From: an uncultured Pelagibacteraceae bacterium
Lineage (GTDB): Bacteria > Pseudomonadota > Alphaproteobacteria > Pelagibacterales > Pelagibacteraceae
Direction of reading: 5' to 3'
Length of the DNA: 35,847 nucleotides
Assembly (NCBI GenBank): GCA_902582735.1
Contig: CACHTB010000010.1
Span: 1-35,847 of the forward strand
The notes under the pieces are model-generated. The model saw only the letters and a list, made by a program, of their open reading frames with translations. It was not told the origin of the DNA and did not search any database. Shown piece after piece: positions 1-11,577 of this stretch (within the stretch, counting starts at the first letter, position 1; each line of letters starts with the position of its first letter). The position numbers were made by a program, and so were the translations under genes.

Positions 1-613
1 TAAAAACAATACCAAAAGTAATTCCATATTGACCTGAGCTTGAGTTTTCTAAAATGATATTAAAATTTGTAGATCCTGAGAAGCCATATATTAATGAACA
101 ACCATAGAGTAACAAACCTGATGACAGAGCGCTAAGTACAAAATATTTAAGACCAGATTCTGTAGATAAAAGATTTTCTCTATTAAAAGATGCAAGTACG
201 TATAGTGCTAAAGATTGTAATTCAAGACCCATATAAAATACAATTAAATCGTTTGAACTGATCATTACCATCATTCCTAAAATAGAACTTAATATTAAAA
301 TTGGATATTCCATTTTGTTAATATTATTTATTTCAATATATTTTGAAGAAGTAAGCATCACAAAAATCCCAGACCCGATGGTCAATAATTTCATGAATGT
401 TGCCAAACTATCAACTTTGTAACTATTGTTAAAAATTGACAAATCTGAAACTTGGTAAAGATTTAATAATAAAGCAAACAGTATAATCAAACTTAGAGTT
501 GTTAAATTATATATTAATTTTGAACTATTATTTTTAAAAACTCCAAATAGAAGCAGGAACATTATTGTTAGTGATAAAAATATTTCAGGTAAGATTATTT
601 CTAAATTTTCCAT
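1..613 (-). CDS. nuoN: NADH-quinone oxidoreductase subunit N (partial, 5' part only)
   Basis: Membrane-arm subunit of respiratory complex I, one of three antiporter-like subunits thought to drive proton translocation. The ATG lies at 611-613 and shares one base with the nuoM stop (TAATG). About 204 codons read open to the left edge, so the C-terminal half is outside the window (family length is about 480 residues). The visible N-terminus is MENLEIILPEIFLSLTIMFL and is strongly hydrophobic, as in NuoN. It is the last gene of a canonically ordered nuoA-N operon, and position is a large part of the identification. Confidence 0.93.
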   Translation of the reverse strand, partial: MENLEIILPEIFLSLTIMFLLLFGVFKNNSSKLIYNLTTLSLIILFALLLNLYQVSDLSIFNNSYKVDSLATFMKLLTIGSGIFVMLTSSKYIEINNINKMEYPILILSSILGMMVMISSNDLIVFYMGLELQSLALYVLASFNRENLLSTESGLKYFVLSALSSGLLLYGCSLIYGFSGSTNFNIILENSSSGQYGITFGIVF

Positions 614-2106
614 TATTTCTTTGCAATACTTTGTGTTAAATTTATATTATAGTTATCTATTAAATTGGTTACAGATGTTTCAATTGAATTTATTAATGGC
701 TCTGGATAAAATCCAAAAAATATAATTGGTATCGCTAATAAAATAAGAATTAGTAACTCAAATTTTTTTAGATCTTTCATACTTTTAATTTCCTCATGAA
801 TTATTTCACCAAAAACAACTCTTTTGTACATCCAAAGTATGTAAGCTGCTCCTAAAATAACACCTAAACTTGCAATAGTTGCAACAAAAAAACTTTTTTT
901 GAATGTGCCCATTAGAATTAGAAATTCACCAATAAATCCACTTGTCCCTGGAAGTCCTAGAGAACCTAGGGCAAATATCATAAATACAATACCATATTTT
1001 GGCATCACGGTTACTAACCCGCCATATTTTTTTATCAATCTTGTATGATTTCTATCGTATACAACACCAACGCTTAAGAATAGAGCTGCTGACACCAATC
1101 CATGACTTATCATTTGAAATATACTGCCCTCAATACCTTGTTGAGTCATGGTAAAAATTCCAAGTGTTACAAAACCCATATGCGCAACTGAAGAATAAGC
1201 AATCAACTTTTTCATATCTTCCTGCATTAGAGCAACTAAAGATGTGTAAATAATTGCAATCAAACTTAATGTGAAGACAAGTGGCACGAAATATTCAGAA
1301 GCTATTGGAAATAATCCTACAGAAAATCTTATAAATCCATACCCAGCCATTTTTAGTAATATTGCTGCAAGCAAAACAGATCCAGCAGTTGGTGCCTCAA
1401 CGTGAGCATCTGGCAACCAAGTGTGCACTGGCCACATAGGTGTTTTTACTGCAAATGAACTAAAGAAAGCCAGCCATAAAAGTTTTTGATATTGTTCTCC
1501 AATTCCAATTTCATACAACTTTTCAACATCAGTTGTTCCAGATATCCAATAAATAGATATTATTGCAATCAACATTAAAACTGAGCCTAGTAAGGTATAT
1601 AAAAAGAATTTGAAGGCTGAATAAACTCTTCTTTCACCACCCCAGATACCGATAATTAGGAACATAGGTATTAAGCCACCTTCAAAAAATAAATAGAAAA
1701 TTATTAAATCGAGGGAGCAGAAAACTCCAATCATTAGTGTTTCCATTATAAGTATTGCTATTAAAAAATCTTTTAAACGGTGTTCAATTGTTGAAATTAC
1801 AGAAATTATACAAATTGGGGTTATAAAAGTTGTAAGTAAAATAAATAAAATTGAAATCCCGTCAACTCCTACTTTATAGTTAACAAAACCAGATAACCAT
1901 TCTCTATTTTCTACAAATTGAAAATTAATAGAAGATTTATCAAAAATTAACCAAAGATATATTGAGAGAATAAAGTTAGCTAATGATATGAATAATGCAA
2001 CGTATTTACTGCTTTGATATTTACTATTTGATGATTTTGTAAATAAAATAAATAAAGCACCAATTGTTGGTAATATTATTAAAGATGAAATGATTGGAAA
2101 GTTCAT
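613..2106 (-). CDS. nuoM: NADH-quinone oxidoreductase subunit M
   Basis: Antiporter-like proton-pumping subunit of complex I in the inner membrane; 497 residues, the usual length, hydrophobic throughout with about 14 membrane segments. Family signatures are visible: the membrane-buried Glu in FFEGGLIPMF (E142), the Lys in VKTPMWPVHTWLPDAH (K221), and the PTAGSVLLAAILLKMAGYG helix with K252. These charged residues lie on the proton path in characterised NuoM proteins. The start codon overlaps the nuoL stop by one base (TAATG), and the gene overlaps nuoN in the same way, which suggests translational coupling along the operon. Confidence 0.98.
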   Translation of the reverse strand: MNFPIISSLIILPTIGALFILFTKSSNSKYQSSKYVALFISLANFILSIYLWLIFDKSSINFQFVENREWLSGFVNYKVGVDGISILFILLTTFITPICIISVISTIEHRLKDFLIAILIMETLMIGVFCSLDLIIFYLFFEGGLIPMFLIIGIWGGERRVYSAFKFFLYTLLGSVLMLIAIISIYWISGTTDVEKLYEIGIGEQYQKLLWLAFFSSFAVKTPMWPVHTWLPDAHVEAPTAGSVLLAAILLKMAGYGFIRFSVGLFPIASEYFVPLVFTLSLIAIIYTSLVALMQEDMKKLIAYSSVAHMGFVTLGIFTMTQQGIEGSIFQMISHGLVSAALFLSVGVVYDRNHTRLIKKYGGLVTVMPKYGIVFMIFALGSLGLPGTSGFIGEFLILMGTFKKSFFVATIASLGVILGAAYILWMYKRVVFGEIIHEEIKSMKDLKKFELLILILLAIPIIFFGFYPEPLINSIETSVTNLIDNYNINLTQSIAKK

Positions 2107-4019
2107 TATACTAAAATTAATAAAGTTAGCAAAACTGAGAAACCAAGAAGCATTATAAATGCATATTGGTAGATATATCCACTCTGAAATTTGACAGCTC
2201 TAGCTGAAAAATTTTTTATCACTTTAGATATTCCATCAGGTCCGAGTCTATCAATAACTGACCCATCAATTTGTTTCCATAAAAATTTTCCAATTCTTTT
2301 TGACGGATTTACAAAAATAAAGTCATATAGTTCATCGAAATACCATTTTTTTTGTAAAAAAATATAAAGTGGTTTATTTATTCTAATAATTTCATTTACG
2401 ACTGACAAATTTCTTACAAATAGATAAAATGATAATGGTATTGATATGACAACTAGAGATGGGGTTAAAAATAAAAACCAATTAGGCGGATGATCTGTAC
2501 TTAATGGTTCAAGAAATTTAATTGAACTATTCCAAAATGCATAAGATAATTCTTTCCCAATAAATAGATCTTTAAATAGCATGCCAGCAAAAATTGCACC
2601 AATTGCAAGAACAATAAGTGGTATAAGCATTGTTGGTGGTGACTCATGCATACTTTCAATATTTATTTCTGAATTATTATAAGTGCCATGAAAAGTTTTA
2701 AAAATAAGTCTCCATGAATATATTGATGTTAAAAAAGCTGTGAAAATTCCAATGTAGGCTGCATACATCCCAACATTATTTCCACTTAAATATGCAAACT
2801 CAATGATTGCATCTTTTGAGTAAAATCCTGACAACAAAGGAAATCCGGTGAGCGCTAGGGTTCCAATTATCATTAAACTATATGTGTAAGGTAGTTTTTT
2901 CCAGACACCTCCCATTAAATTAATATTTTGCTCATCTTTGAACGAATGAATTACGGAACCAGAGCCTAAAAATAAAAGTGCTTTAAAAAAAGCATGAGTA
3001 AATAAATGAAACATTGCAACATTATATGCCCCAACACCTACCGCAAAAAACATATACCCTAATTGACTGCAGGTTGAATATGCAATAATTTTTTTAATAT
3101 CTGTCTGAACTAAAGCAACACTCGCAGCAAAAATTGCAGTTACCATTCCAATAATAGTTACAACAGATAAAGCTAATTCAGAATATTCATAAATTGGTGA
3201 ACATCTTACGACCAAAAATACTCCAGCTGTTACCATTGTTGCAGCATGTATAAGTGCTGATACGGGCGTAGGACCCTCCATTGCATCTGGTAACCATGTA
3301 TGTAGTAAAAATTGTGCGGATTTACCCATTGCACCAACGAATAAAAGTAAACAAATTAAGTCTACAGAATTGATGTTAAAACTAAGAAAATTTAATTTCT
3401 TATCTAATATATTTGGAATTTGTTGAAAAACTTCATCGTAGTTTACTGTCCCAAATAAATAAAAAATTAAAAAAATACCTAAAGCAAATCCAAAATCACC
3501 AACCCGGTTTACAATAAATGCCTTAATCGCTGCTTTATTTGCACTTTCTTTCTTAAACCAGAACCCAATTAAAAAGTATGAACATAATCCAACACCTTCC
3601 CAGCCAAAAAACAATTGTATAAAATTATCAGATGTAACAAGAGTTAACATTGCAAATGTGAATAATGATAAATAAGACATGAAACGTGACTTATGTGGAT
3701 CATGAGACATGTAACCAATTGAATATATATGGACTATAGCCGAGACCAATGTAACAACGACAAGCATAACTGCAGAAAGTGTATCAATATTTACTGACCA
3801 ATTTACATTAAGACTTCCTGAATTTATCCAAGTAGCAATAATTAAGTTTTCTGAGTATCCAGTGGCTATAACATTATTTAAAACAATAACTGATAAAAAA
3901 GCTGATATTGAAACAAACAAACTTGTAATTAATTGAGATGCTTTATCCCCAATTAATTTTCCAAAAAATCCAGATATTATTGATGCAGCGAGTGGTAAAA
4001 ATAAAATATAATATCCCAT
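2106..4019 (-). CDS. nuoL: NADH-quinone oxidoreductase subunit L
   Basis: Distal proton-pumping subunit of the complex I membrane arm; 637 residues, normal for NuoL. The antiporter core carries the conserved Glu in FFGWEGVGLCSYFLIG (E141), K233 in GAMGKSAQFLLHTWLPDAM, and the PTPVSALIHAATMVTAGVF helix just after it. The last 100 or so residues contain the linker and final helix that mark NuoL as opposed to NuoM/NuoN (the lateral helix along the membrane arm in solved complexes). The start lies one base from the nuoK stop; the stop overlaps the nuoM start. Confidence 0.98.
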   Translation of the reverse strand: MGYYILFLPLAASIISGFFGKLIGDKASQLITSLFVSISAFLSVIVLNNVIATGYSENLIIATWINSGSLNVNWSVNIDTLSAVMLVVVTLVSAIVHIYSIGYMSHDPHKSRFMSYLSLFTFAMLTLVTSDNFIQLFFGWEGVGLCSYFLIGFWFKKESANKAAIKAFIVNRVGDFGFALGIFLIFYLFGTVNYDEVFQQIPNILDKKLNFLSFNINSVDLICLLLFVGAMGKSAQFLLHTWLPDAMEGPTPVSALIHAATMVTAGVFLVVRCSPIYEYSELALSVVTIIGMVTAIFAASVALVQTDIKKIIAYSTCSQLGYMFFAVGVGAYNVAMFHLFTHAFFKALLFLGSGSVIHSFKDEQNINLMGGVWKKLPYTYSLMIIGTLALTGFPLLSGFYSKDAIIEFAYLSGNNVGMYAAYIGIFTAFLTSIYSWRLIFKTFHGTYNNSEINIESMHESPPTMLIPLIVLAIGAIFAGMLFKDLFIGKELSYAFWNSSIKFLEPLSTDHPPNWFLFLTPSLVVISIPLSFYLFVRNLSVVNEIIRINKPLYIFLQKKWYFDELYDFIFVNPSKRIGKFLWKQIDGSVIDRLGPDGISKVIKNFSARAVKFQSGYIYQYAFIMLLGFSVLLTLLILV

Positions 4020-4020
4020 T

Positions 4021-4332
4021 TCAACCTTTTAAACTGTCAATCTCTTCAACTCTAATTGTCCCAGAATTCCTATAATAAATAACTATTATTGCTAATCCTA
4101 TAGCAGCTTCAGCTGCAGCAACTGTTAATATGAATAGTGTAAATACTTGACCACTTAGATCATTAATAAAAATAGAAAAGGAAACTAAGTTAATATTTAC
4201 AGACAACAAAATTAACTCAATACTCATAAGAATAACAATAACGTTTTTTCTATTTAAAAAAATCCCAACAACTCCAATAGTAAATATAATTGCAGCAAGA
4301 GTTAAATAATGACCAAGACCAATACTAAGCAT
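4021..4332 (-). CDS. nuoK: NADH-quinone oxidoreductase subunit K
   Basis: Small three-helix membrane subunit of complex I, 103 residues, typical length. It has the two buried glutamates characteristic of NuoK: E39 in [14 protein letters not shown] and E75 in [13 protein letters not shown], corresponding to the functionally important Glu36 and Glu72 of the E. coli protein. It starts 8 bases inside the end of nuoJ, which is consistent with translational coupling, and is followed by nuoL after one base. Confidence 0.98.
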   Translation of the reverse strand: MLSIGLGHYLTLAAIIFTIGVVGIFLNRKNVIVILMSIELILLSVNINLVSFSIFINDLSGQVFTLFILTVAAAEAAIGLAIIVIYYRNSGTIRVEEIDSLKG

Positions 4333-4957
4333 CTATTTTAACTCCCTTTTTTGTTTCTACGTCTATCAATTCAACACCTTCGTATCTTTCTCTGGAAATT
4401 TGTCTTAAGTAGCTTTGTGTTTTTACGCCAGATCGTTTTCTGAAGGTAAGCACAATTGCTCCAATCATAGCGACTAAAAGAACCATTCCTGATAATTGAA
4501 ATAAGTGAACGTAATCTGTGTAAATAACATTACCTAATGACTGAGTATTTGTTAAATTTAAATTCAGATTTATGTTAATAGAATCTTGAAGCTCAGCTTT
4601 GTACTTCCATCCACCAATGACAATCAGCAATTCTGAAAAAATTATTAAACTTACTAAGAGACCTATAGGTATATGAGAGCTGCTATCGCTTGCAACAAAC
4701 CATTCATTTTTCTGCTGAGCAACATTCAACATCATTACTACAAAAAGAAACAATACTGCAACCGCACCTACATAAACAATTAACATTATCATTCCCAAAA
4801 ACTCTGCTCCTATCATAATAAAAAGACAAGATATGCTAATGAAATCTAAGATTAAAAAAAAAACTGAGTGAACAGTATTCCTTGAAACTGTTACCATTAT
4901 TGCTGAAATAATTGCAATCAAAGAAAAAATATAAAAAACAACTGCGTGTGCTATCAT
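4325..4957 (-). CDS. nuoJ: NADH-quinone oxidoreductase subunit J
   Basis: Membrane subunit of complex I (ND6 equivalent), 210 residues with about five hydrophobic segments. The conserved third helix is visible in [21 protein letters not shown], the region that carries the pi-bulge in solved complexes. The C-terminal tail is hydrophilic and ends in Lys/Glu-rich sequence. The gene lies 4 bases after nuoI and overlaps nuoK by 8 bases. Confidence 0.97.
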   Translation of the reverse strand: MIAHAVVFYIFSLIAIISAIMVTVSRNTVHSVFFLILDFISISCLFIMIGAEFLGMIMLIVYVGAVAVLFLFVVMMLNVAQQKNEWFVASDSSSHIPIGLLVSLIIFSELLIVIGGWKYKAELQDSININLNLNLTNTQSLGNVIYTDYVHLFQLSGMVLLVAMIGAIVLTFRKRSGVKTQSYLRQISRERYEGVELIDVETKKGVKIDA

Positions 4958-4961
4958 TTAG

Positions 4962-5447
4962 TTATCGATGAGAACTGTCAGCATTAATATTGGCAGCTAA
5001 GATACTTTCCCATCTGTCTCCATTTTCCAATAACTTTTCTTTGTTATAATAAAGCTCTTCTCTTGTTTCTGTTGCAAATTCGAAATTTGGTCCTTGCACT
5101 ATAGCATCTACAGGGCAAGATTGTTCACACAATCCACAATATATGCATTTAAGCATATCAATATCATATCTGGTCGTTTTACGACTACCATCTGATCTTT
5201 CCTGCGATTCAATAGTAATGGCTTGTGCTGGGCAAACTGCTTCACATAATTTGCACGCTATACATCTTTCCTCTCCGTTTGGATATCTTCTTAAAGCATG
5301 CTCACCTCTTGCACGTGGGCTAACAGAGCCTTTTTCAAATGGATAATTTATTGTCTTTTTTTGTCTAAATGATTCTTTTATTGCGGTTAATAAACCAGTT
5401 ACAAAATCAATCATCAATATCGTTTTAAAAAATCTTTTTAATTTCAT
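4962..5447 (-). CDS. nuoI: NADH-quinone oxidoreductase subunit I (two 4Fe-4S clusters)
   Basis: Peripheral-arm ferredoxin-like subunit of complex I that passes electrons to NuoB. Two CxxCxxCxxxCP motifs are present: C62/C65/C68/C72 and C101/C104/C107/C111, which by family knowledge hold clusters N6a and N6b with the last Cys of each motif swapped. The frame is open 24 bases further upstream (to 5471), but I place the start at 5447. That ATG follows the nuoH stop by one base, has an AGGAAA ribosome-binding sequence about 6 bases upstream, and gives the usual 161 residues beginning MKLKRFFKT. Confidence 0.97.
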   Translation of the reverse strand: MKLKRFFKTILMIDFVTGLLTAIKESFRQKKTINYPFEKGSVSPRARGEHALRRYPNGEERCIACKLCEAVCPAQAITIESQERSDGSRKTTRYDIDMLKCIYCGLCEQSCPVDAIVQGPNFEFATETREELYYNKEKLLENGDRWESILAANINADSSHR

Positions 5448-5448
5448 T

Positions 5449-6450
5449 TTAATTTCCTGGTAATAGATCAAAATACATTAAATAACCTGCTGTTAATACC
5501 ACCCAAGTCAAAGAGAAAGGTAAAAAAACTTTCCAACCAAGTCTCATTAATTGATCATATCTATATCTTGGGACAATTGCTTTTACTAAAGCGAACAGGA
5601 TAAATAATAACAAAATTTTTAGTATTAACCATATTGGTGAAGGAATAACATTAAATGGAAATACATTTATGGGTGACAACCATCCTCCTAAGAACAAAAT
5701 AGACCCTAATGCACACATTAATAGAATATTAGCGTATTCACCTAACCAGAACATTGCATACATCATTCCGGAATATTCAGTTTGATACCCTGCAACAAGT
5801 TCTGCCTCAGCCTCTGGTAAATCAAAAGGAGGTCTATTTGTTTCGGCAAGTGCTGAGATAAAAAATATAACAAACATTGGAAATAGAGGGATTACATACC
5901 AAATTTTTTCTTGTGCCATCACAATGTCAGATAAGTTTAATGATCCTACACACAAAAGAACATTTATAATAATTATACCAATGGATACTTCATAAGAAAC
6001 CATTTGAGCAGCAGATCTTATTGCACCTAGGAAAGGATACTTTGAATTTGAGGCCCAACCTCCCATTATAATTCCGTAAACACCTAGAGAAGATACTGCA
6101 AATAAATATAGTATTCCAACATTTATATCTGCAAGGACAAAATCTTCACTAAAAGGTATCACAGCCCAAGAAATTAAAGCAAGTGTCATTGTAATAATTG
6201 GGGCTAAAATAAAAATTACCTTATTTGAACTTGCAGGAATTATAATTTCTTTAAATATATATTTTAAAGCATCAGCCAAAGATTGAAGTAAGCCAAATGG
6301 TCCAACAACGTTTGGACCTCTTCTTTTTTGTACAAACGCCCAAACTCGTCTATCTAGCCACACTATCATCGCTACAGAAACTAAAACAGGTACAAGTAAC
6401 ATTAAAATTTTTATAACCTCTGAGATAAGAATTGAAGCGTACTCTGGCAT
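5449..6450 (-). CDS. nuoH: NADH-quinone oxidoreductase subunit H
   Basis: Membrane subunit of complex I that contacts the peripheral arm and forms part of the quinone chamber; 333 residues, about eight membrane segments. Signatures: [20 protein letters not shown] near residues 31-50 and the acidic loop [20 protein letters not shown] near residues 205-225, a hallmark of NuoH/ND1. The start ATG overlaps the nuoG stop by one base (TAATG). The next gene, nuoI, starts one base after its stop. Confidence 0.98.
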   Translation of the reverse strand: MPEYASILISEVIKILMLLVPVLVSVAMIVWLDRRVWAFVQKRRGPNVVGPFGLLQSLADALKYIFKEIIIPASSNKVIFILAPIITMTLALISWAVIPFSEDFVLADINVGILYLFAVSSLGVYGIIMGGWASNSKYPFLGAIRSAAQMVSYEVSIGIIIINVLLCVGSLNLSDIVMAQEKIWYVIPLFPMFVIFFISALAETNRPPFDLPEAEAELVAGYQTEYSGMMYAMFWLGEYANILLMCALGSILFLGGWLSPINVFPFNVIPSPIWLILKILLLFILFALVKAIVPRYRYDQLMRLGWKVFLPFSLTWVVLTAGYLMYFDLLPGN

Positions 6451-8480
6451 TATCCCTCTGTACCCGTTTTTTTATAATTTGTTCTTAGACTTTTACACTC
6501 ACCCATAGTTTTTGATGCTCTAGCGATAACATTAGAATGGTAATAATCAATATTATCTAAAGGGATTTTTTCATCCAAAAATTTATATTTTGGAGTTTTA
6601 AATTTTTTATTGTTAGAGTTTATTTTTAAAAAATTAAACATTGAATTATCTAAATCCTCTTTTTTTTCAAAAAGTTTGTTTCTTTTGATAGATGATGCTA
6701 ATTCATTTACTATTTGCCAATCTTCTTTTGCTTCTCCTGGGGGGTAAGAGGACTTATATGATTTTTGTATTTTTCCCTCTAAATTAGCAAAATATCCATC
6801 TTGTTCTGTAAAGGCTGCACCTGGTAATATTATATTTGCTAAAGAAGCACCTTTATCCCCATGACTTCCAACATAAATTATAAATTCATTCTTCTTTTCA
6901 AAATTTAGATTATCTTGACCAAATAAAAAAAGCACTTCGATTTCATTATTTTGAATTTTTTTGAGTGTTTGGTTGGATCCATCATTTGAGCTTAGAACAT
7001 TTAAATAATATGATCCAACTGTAGAAGCATTATTTGATAGGATATTAAATGAATTCCAATCTCCATTAATTTTATTTTTACTTTGGAGATATTTTTTTAA
7101 TTCCTCAAATATATAAATAGATGAATTAAGTTTTAATACTGATTGTCCAATTATAAAAATTGGCTTTTTTGACGTATAAATCTCTTCACAAATTTTGTGT
7201 GTATGATTTACTATATCTTTGATTGTTTTTGTTGAGTTTTCTAAAATTTTATATGGATAAGTTAAATCACCGACATCTCCCAAAGAATAAATTGGTGTTT
7301 TATTTTTAATAAAATTTTTTCTAATCCTGGAATTAAGCATTGTTGCCTCAAATCTTGGATTTGCACCTATTAAAATAATTAAATCAGACTCCTCAATTCC
7401 CTCAATTTTAGAATTAAATATAAAATTTTCTCTTTCATATGTATTTACATAAAAATTTTCAGATCTTGAGTCTAGATTTTCAGATCTTAATGTTTTTTCA
7501 AAGAAATCTTTTAATGCAAACATTGTTTCCATATTTGTCATATCACCTGTCAAAGCCGCAATTTTATCAGATTGAGTTTTTGAAATTTTCTCGAAAATTT
7601 TTGTATAAGCATCTTTCCATGAAATTTTTTCAAATTTTTTATTTTTTTTATAATAAGGTGAGTCTAAACGTTGATTTTTTAAACCATCGCATGCATATCT
7701 AGTTTTATCAGATATCCACTCTTCATTAATTTCCTCATTTATCCTAGGTAATACTCTTTTTACTTCCCAGCCGTAAGTATCAACTCTTATATTTGAACCA
7801 ACTGCATCCATAACATCTATTGTTTCAGTTTTTTTTAATTCCCATGGTCTTGCTTCAAAAACATAAGGTTTCGATGTTAGTGCTCCAACTGGACATAGAT
7901 CAATGACATTGGCAGATAATTCAGACTCCATGGCTTTTTCTAAGTAAGTGGTAATTTGCATATCTTCACCTCTACCTATTGCACCAAGCTCAGGAACACC
8001 TGCAACTTCTGTTGCGAATCTTACACATCTAGTACAATGTATACATCTTGTCATTTGGGTTTTAATCAAAGGACCCATATATTTTTCTGGCACGTACCGC
8101 TTATTTTCTTTAAATCTACTTTTATCAATTCCGTAGAACATTGACTGGTCTTGCAAATCACATTCACCTCCTTGATCGCAAACAGGACAATCTAGAGGGT
8201 GATTTGCTAATAAAAATTCCATGACCCCTTTTCTTGATTTCTGAACTTTCTCAGTATTAGTTCTTATCACCATTCCATCTGCTGCAGGCATTGCACATGA
8301 AGCGACTGGTTTTGGAGATTTTTCCATTTCTACTAAACACATTCGGCAATTTCCAGCAATAGACAGTTTTTCGTGATAGCAAAATCTAGGGATTTCTGCC
8401 CCTGCTTGTTCACAAGCTTGGAGAACTGTCAAACCTTCTTCAACTTCAATATCAATATCATTTACTTTTAATTTAAGCAT
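6450..8480 (-). CDS. nuoG: NADH-quinone oxidoreductase subunit G (NADH dehydrogenase iron-sulfur protein)
   Basis: Largest peripheral subunit of complex I, carrying electrons from NuoF/E. Visible cluster ligands: C34/C45/C48/C62 for a 2Fe-2S cluster (N1b); H94/C98/C101/C107 in the [17 protein letters not shown] stretch (N5); and C146/C149/C152 plus C196 (N4). At 676 residues it is the short alphaproteobacterial or mitochondrial form. No extra N7 Cys motif was seen. From about residue 330 onward the molybdopterin-oxidoreductase-like domain is drifted and very rich in Asn, Lys and Ile, apart from an island at [19 protein letters not shown]. It overlaps nuoF by 8 bases and nuoH by one. Confidence 0.98.
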   Translation of the reverse strand: MLKLKVNDIDIEVEEGLTVLQACEQAGAEIPRFCYHEKLSIAGNCRMCLVEMEKSPKPVASCAMPAADGMVIRTNTEKVQKSRKGVMEFLLANHPLDCPVCDQGGECDLQDQSMFYGIDKSRFKENKRYVPEKYMGPLIKTQMTRCIHCTRCVRFATEVAGVPELGAIGRGEDMQITTYLEKAMESELSANVIDLCPVGALTSKPYVFEARPWELKKTETIDVMDAVGSNIRVDTYGWEVKRVLPRINEEINEEWISDKTRYACDGLKNQRLDSPYYKKNKKFEKISWKDAYTKIFEKISKTQSDKIAALTGDMTNMETMFALKDFFEKTLRSENLDSRSENFYVNTYERENFIFNSKIEGIEESDLIILIGANPRFEATMLNSRIRKNFIKNKTPIYSLGDVGDLTYPYKILENSTKTIKDIVNHTHKICEEIYTSKKPIFIIGQSVLKLNSSIYIFEELKKYLQSKNKINGDWNSFNILSNNASTVGSYYLNVLSSNDGSNQTLKKIQNNEIEVLFLFGQDNLNFEKKNEFIIYVGSHGDKGASLANIILPGAAFTEQDGYFANLEGKIQKSYKSSYPPGEAKEDWQIVNELASSIKRNKLFEKKEDLDNSMFNFLKINSNNKKFKTPKYKFLDEKIPLDNIDYYHSNVIARASKTMGECKSLRTNYKKTGTEG

Positions 8481-9804
8481 TTTCTTTTTCCAAAAGATGT
8501 TGGTCTACTAAATAAGGAACTTCTTTTTTTCTTTGAATTAATGGATCATATTTATTTCTCTCTAAGATTTCATCTCTAAAATTTCTTATTAAACCTTGCA
8601 CTGGCCATGATGAACCTTCACCAAATGCACAAATTGTATGTCCCTCAATTTGTTTTGTAACATCCATTAACATATCAACCTCGTCTCTTGTTGCCTCGCC
8701 TTTTGCCATTCTTTCTAACATTCTCCACATCCAACCTGATCCTTCTCTACATGGTGTGCATTGTCCACAGCTTTCGTGTTTATAAAATCTGGCAATTCTT
8801 GCCATACATTTTATTATGTCTTGATCTCTGTTAATTACAACTATACCAGCGGTTCCAAGCCCAGTTTTATTTTCGACACAGGCATCAAAATCCATTTTTA
8901 TAGTGTCGCAAATTTCTTTTGGTAATAAAGGCATTGATGATCCACCAGGTATAACAGCTTTTAAATTATCCCATCCACCAACAACTCCTCCTGCATGTTT
9001 CTCAATTAAATCTTTTAAGGGTACACCCATTTCTTCTTCAACATTGCATGGATTATTTACATTTCCTGATATACAAAAAATTTTTGTTCCTGTATTTTTT
9101 TCTCTACCTAAAGAGGAAAACCATTTTCCTCCACGTCTTAATATTGTTGGAACGACAGCAATTGTTTCAACATTATTAATTATTGTTGGACAACCATATA
9201 AACCAATCAATGCTGGAAAAGGTGGTTTTAGTCTTGGTTGACCTTTATTTCCCTCTAAACTTTCTAAAAGTGCAGTTTCCTCTCCGCATATGTATGCGCC
9301 AGCTCCATAGTGAATGAAAATATCAAAATCCCATCCTGTTGACGATGCATTTTTTCCAATTAATCCATTACTATAAGCTTCATCAATAGCTTTTTGAAGT
9401 TTTTGACCTTCATTAAAATATTCACCTCTTATATAAATGTAGCATGTATGTGCATTAACTGCATATGAAGCTATTAGACATCCCTCTATTAATTTATGAG
9501 GTTCAAATCTTAAAATATCTCTATCTTTACACGTTCCCGGTTCTGACTCGTCAGCATTAATAACCAAATAATGAGGTTTCGAACCTACTTCTTTAGGGGC
9601 AAAAGACCATTTCAAACCTGTCGGAAAACCTGCTCCACCACGACCACGCAACTGAGAGGTTTTAATTTCCTCAATTATCCAATTTCGACCTTTATTGAAA
9701 ATTTCCTCAGTTTCTAACCAATCCCCACGTTTTTTAGCAGAGTCCAATTCTGCTCCAAAATCGTTATATAAATTTTTAAATATTCTGTCTTCGTCTTTAA
9801 GCAT
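8473..9804 (-). CDS. nuoF: NADH-quinone oxidoreductase subunit F (FMN/NADH binding)
   Basis: NADH-oxidising subunit of complex I, holding FMN and one 4Fe-4S cluster (N3). The glycine-rich segment [14 protein letters not shown] (about residues 53-66) and the [14 protein letters not shown] segment (about 82-96) form the FMN/NADH site. C346, C349 and C352 in [12 protein letters not shown], with C392 in TICAFGEG, are the N3 ligands. At 443 residues it has normal length. Its start lies 8 bases inside nuoE, and its end overlaps nuoG by 8 bases. Confidence 0.98.
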   Translation of the reverse strand: MLKDEDRIFKNLYNDFGAELDSAKKRGDWLETEEIFNKGRNWIIEEIKTSQLRGRGGAGFPTGLKWSFAPKEVGSKPHYLVINADESEPGTCKDRDILRFEPHKLIEGCLIASYAVNAHTCYIYIRGEYFNEGQKLQKAIDEAYSNGLIGKNASSTGWDFDIFIHYGAGAYICGEETALLESLEGNKGQPRLKPPFPALIGLYGCPTIINNVETIAVVPTILRRGGKWFSSLGREKNTGTKIFCISGNVNNPCNVEEEMGVPLKDLIEKHAGGVVGGWDNLKAVIPGGSSMPLLPKEICDTIKMDFDACVENKTGLGTAGIVVINRDQDIIKCMARIARFYKHESCGQCTPCREGSGWMWRMLERMAKGEATRDEVDMLMDVTKQIEGHTICAFGEGSSWPVQGLIRNFRDEILERNKYDPLIQRKKEVPYLVDQHLLEKENA

Positions 9805-10405
9805 TTTTATTACTCAATAAAGTTTTTCTAATATCTTCAGGCTCTGAACTTAATCTTCCTCTGTATGAACCCGGTCTTGGTTTTTGATTTTTATCAATTT
9901 GATCTATAATTTTACTAAATTTTTCCTCATCTAAATCCTCAAAATAATCTTCATTAATTTGAACCATTGGAGAATTTACGCAAGCTCCTAAACATTCGAC
10001 TTCCATCCATGATGATTTACCATTTTTAGAAATTTCAGACTCGTTTTCAGAAATTTTTTTTTTACAAACATCTACTAATTTATATGCTCCTCTAATCATA
10101 CATGGGGTTGTTGTACAAACTTGAAAAAAATAATCTCCTACAGGAGTTAAATTATACATGCTATAAAAAGTTGAAACTTCATAAACTTTTATGTAAGGCA
10201 TATCCAACATCTTCGCTATATATTTCATTGCTGATAAAGGTATCCAGTTATTATTTTGTTTTTGCGCAATATAAAGTAAAGCCATTACGGCACTTTTTTG
10301 TTTACCTTTTGGATAATTTGTAATTATTTTTTTAGCTTCACTCAAATTTTTGCTGTCAAATTCAAAAGTGTCTGGCTGATTTTTTGAAATTTTTTTTAAA
10401 CTCAT
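9797..10405 (-). CDS. nuoE: NADH-quinone oxidoreductase subunit E (2Fe-2S)
   Basis: Thioredoxin-fold subunit of complex I holding cluster N1a, partner of NuoF. The four ligand cysteines are visible: C97 and C102 in [11 protein letters not shown], and C138 and C142 in [11 protein letters not shown]. The N-terminal helical part contains the family stretch [17 protein letters not shown] (about 74-90). At 202 residues, with a basic PGSYRGR tail, it has no long C-terminal extension as some alphaproteobacterial NuoE have. It overlaps nuoD by 4 bases (ATGA) and nuoF by 8. Confidence 0.98.
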   Translation of the reverse strand: MSLKKISKNQPDTFEFDSKNLSEAKKIITNYPKGKQKSAVMALLYIAQKQNNNWIPLSAMKYIAKMLDMPYIKVYEVSTFYSMYNLTPVGDYFFQVCTTTPCMIRGAYKLVDVCKKKISENESEISKNGKSSWMEVECLGACVNSPMVQINEDYFEDLDEEKFSKIIDQIDKNQKPRPGSYRGRLSSEPEDIRKTLLSNKNA

Positions 10406-11577
10406 CTATCAACCTCACCAAATACTATATCCATAGAACCTAATACTGCAGGCACATCCGCTAACATATGGCCTTTAATTAAGTAGTCCATGGCTTGGAG
10501 ATGAGAAAATCCCGGAGCTCTAATTTTGCATTTGTAGGGTTTGCTTGATCCATCCGAAATTAAATATACTCCAAACTCCCCTTTTGGTGCCTCAACAGCA
10601 GTATAAATTTCATCTTCGTCTACTCTGTAACCTTCCGTAAAAAGTTTAAAGTGATGAATTAAAGCTTCCATCGACTGTTTGATCTCTTTTTTCGATGGTG
10701 GACTTATCTTTCCATCATTTGTTTTAATGGGTCCTTTTGGTAAATTAGTGAGACATTGTCTGATAATATTTACACTCTCTTTCATCTCCTCAATTCTACA
10801 TAAATATCTATCATAACAATCACCATTTTTTCCAACAGGAATTTTAAATTCTAGTTGTTCATAACAATCATAAGGCTGAGATTTTCTTAAATCCCATGGA
10901 ACTCCAGATCCTCTTAGCATTACTCCCGAAAAGGAATAATCTAGTGCGTCTTGTTTAGAAACTATACCTATGTCAACATTTCTTTGTTTAAATATTCTGT
11001 TATCGGTTAATAATGTCTCTAGATCATCTATAATTTTTGGAAATTTTTGACAAAACTCAGCAATTTCAGAGTCTAAACCTTTTGGTAAATCTTGATGCAC
11101 TCCACCAGCTCTAAAATAATTAGCATGTAATCTTGAACCAGATACCTTTTCATAAAATCCCATTAAAGTTTCTCTTTCTTCAAAACCCCAAAGTGTTGGA
11201 GTAAGAGCTCCTACATCCATTGCTTGCGTTGTTACATTCAATATATGACTTAAAATTCTACCTATTTCACAAAAAATTACTCTTATATATTGGGCTCTTG
11301 CAGGAACATTTATTTTTAAGATTTTTTCAATTGCTAATGCAAATGCATGTTCTTGATTCATTGGTGCTACATAATCAAGTCTATCAAAATAAGGTACTGC
11401 TTGTGCGTAGGTTTTATTTTCAATTAATTTTTCTGTACCTCTGTGTAACAACCCAATGTGTGGATCTGCTTTTTCAACTACCTCTCCATCTAACTGAAGA
11501 ATTAATCTTAACACACCATGAGCAGCAGGATGCTGAGGGCCAAAATTTAAATTTAGTTTTTTTACTTCTTTTGCCAT
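10402..11577 (-). CDS. nuoD: NADH-quinone oxidoreductase subunit D
   Basis: 49-kDa-type subunit of complex I, forming the quinone-binding pocket together with NuoB. The opening [14 protein letters not shown] carries the conserved His/Pro loop at the quinone site, and the protein ends [12 protein letters not shown], the standard C-terminus. The frame is open to 11619, but those 14 extra residues would overlap the end of nuoC. The ATG at 11577 forms a TAATG junction with the nuoC stop and gives the expected N-terminus [15 protein letters not shown], 391 residues. Confidence 0.98.
   Translation of the reverse strand: MAKEVKKLNLNFGPQHPAAHGVLRLILQLDGEVVEKADPHIGLLHRGTEKLIENKTYAQAVPYFDRLDYVAPMNQEHAFALAIEKILKINVPARAQYIRVIFCEIGRILSHILNVTTQAMDVGALTPTLWGFEERETLMGFYEKVSGSRLHANYFRAGGVHQDLPKGLDSEIAEFCQKFPKIIDDLETLLTDNRIFKQRNVDIGIVSKQDALDYSFSGVMLRGSGVPWDLRKSQPYDCYEQLEFKIPVGKNGDCYDRYLCRIEEMKESVNIIRQCLTNLPKGPIKTNDGKISPPSKKEIKQSMEALIHHFKLFTEGYRVDEDEIYTAVEAPKGEFGVYLISDGSSKPYKCKIRAPGFSHLQAMDYLIKGHMLADVPAVLGSMDIVFGEVDR

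Noticed and set aside
5448..5471. Longer NuoI start adding eight residues (MIYYQEIK)
   Set aside because: It would overlap the end of nuoH, whereas the ATG at 5447 has an AGGAAA ribosome-binding sequence and gives the usual N-terminus.
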